Assembly (NCBI GenBank): GCA_947179485.1
Contig: OX359247.1
Location: 1,331,060 to 1,395,059 of the forward strand
Reading direction: 5' to 3'
Length of the DNA stretch: 64,000 nt
Source of the DNA: Allacma fusca
Taxonomy: Eukaryota > Arthropoda > Collembola > Symphypleona > Sminthuridae
Shown here piece after piece: positions 63,529 through 64,000 of this stretch. The notes beneath the pieces are model-generated. The model saw only the letters and a list, made by a program, of their open reading frames with translations. It had not been told where the DNA came from and did not search any database. The translations under genes were made by a program, and so were the position numbers. How positions within the stretch are numbered: position 1 is the stretch's first letter; every line of letters starts with the position of its first letter.

Positions 63529-64000
63529 AAATGGAAAACGGACATACCATAACTAAATTTGGACTGTACCCATTTCTCGTAGTTTCAACAAGACACAAGG
63601 ATCTTTGCAAACATTTGGCTGAAGTTACGTGTCTAACAAAGAATTTAGTAATTCATTATGATACAACGTTTAACATGGGTATGTGTACCATGTTTTAACC
63701 AAATTACTAAAAGACACTGCAATAACGACACCAGTAAGATAACGTAATAGGCTAAATAACATATGGGTGAAGTTAACAGATTTGTAATTAGTATATATGT
63801 ATAACAGTTTGCAATACAAACAAATACTACGAATGAAACTGATTGCGTACATATTTATAGGAAATCGATTTACTTCTGTTCTAGCTGCCAACCATGCAAT
63901 GATTGGAATGTCAACGAGCAAATCCGAGATTTTTGTTCCATTTGATGTTGTTTACTACAAAGGTTTGGACTTAAAAGGCACCCACCAACCGTTTTTTAGT
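63529..64000 (+). CDS. Putative 3' exons of the same gene, MULE-like, partial
   Basis: Exon-like segments lie at about 63529-63677 (ending near a GGTATG donor) and from about 63850 to the window end (after a TTTATAG acceptor). They translate to a continuous-looking region with LVIHYDTTFNMG, then FTSVLAANHAMIG, then VPFDVVYYKG and THQPFF. This resembles the D-x-TF-N(L/M)G to HE-FF layout of MULE-related transposases. It is truncated by the window, so completeness is unknown. Confidence 0.35.

Overview
The window looks like nuclear DNA of an arthropod. It is AT-rich, has short introns (about 70-150 bp) with canonical GT...AG sites, and carries long multi-exon genes with clear animal orthologues. 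It also has an invertebrate-type ionotropic-receptor gene and many hAT-type transposons. A springtail or other early-branching hexapod would fit, but that is inference; the sequence proves only a metazoan, probably arthropod, genome.

Layout. 1-16 kb is a transposon graveyard. A decayed hAT element (424-4779) has a second hAT-like element nested in its transposase (1555-4108), and that one contains a 151-bp inverted repeat. Further terminal-inverted-repeat elements lie at 7872-8604, 9359-10262 and 14184-15284 (with a 132-bp element nested at 14640-14771). Most have subterminal arrays of short repeat units. A single-exon ionotropic-receptor-like gene (5291-7522, minus) and a helicase relic (about 11430, minus) sit among them. 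17-31 kb is the conserved host gene region: a linker-histone-domain/Ulp1-protease fusion (17160-18631, plus), a seven-exon PLP-dependent decarboxylase of the CSAD/aspartate decarboxylase type (20824-23096, plus), and a complete 26-exon MRP-type ABCC transporter (23375-30938, minus). The last two are convergent. 31-43 kb is mostly non-coding, with an unrecognised two-exon gene (34869-35502, minus), diverged duplications, a G-rich minisatellite (39905-40446) and another hAT element (40930-41884).

43 to about 60 kb is an endogenous Polinton/Maverick (adintovirus-like) element. On the plus strand it has a PIF1-type helicase, a membrane-protein relic, a four-exon unknown gene, a penton-like protein, a basic core-like protein, a double-jelly-roll major capsid protein, an adenain-type protease, an FtsK/A32-type packaging ATPase, a small helical protein, a basic protein, an RVE integrase and an unknown protein. 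On the minus strand it has a protein-primed family B DNA polymerase. This is the usual Polinton arrangement of capsid/packaging genes converging on PolB. Helicase, capsid and ATPase frames are open. Penton, protease, integrase and polymerase are broken by stops, frameshifts or (polymerase) loss of motif C. Capsid, polymerase and the unknown gene contain canonical spliceosomal introns, so the element was expressed in the nucleus. I could not find its terminal inverted repeats, so its limits are approximate.

59.4-64 kb holds a small secreted-type ORF (minus), a Ser-rich/coiled-coil ORF and a three-exon gene, each of the latter two with one in-frame stop. A multi-exon, possibly MULE-derived gene runs off the right edge. 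Exon coordinates were deduced by hand from splice sites and reading phase and have not been checked against transcripts.
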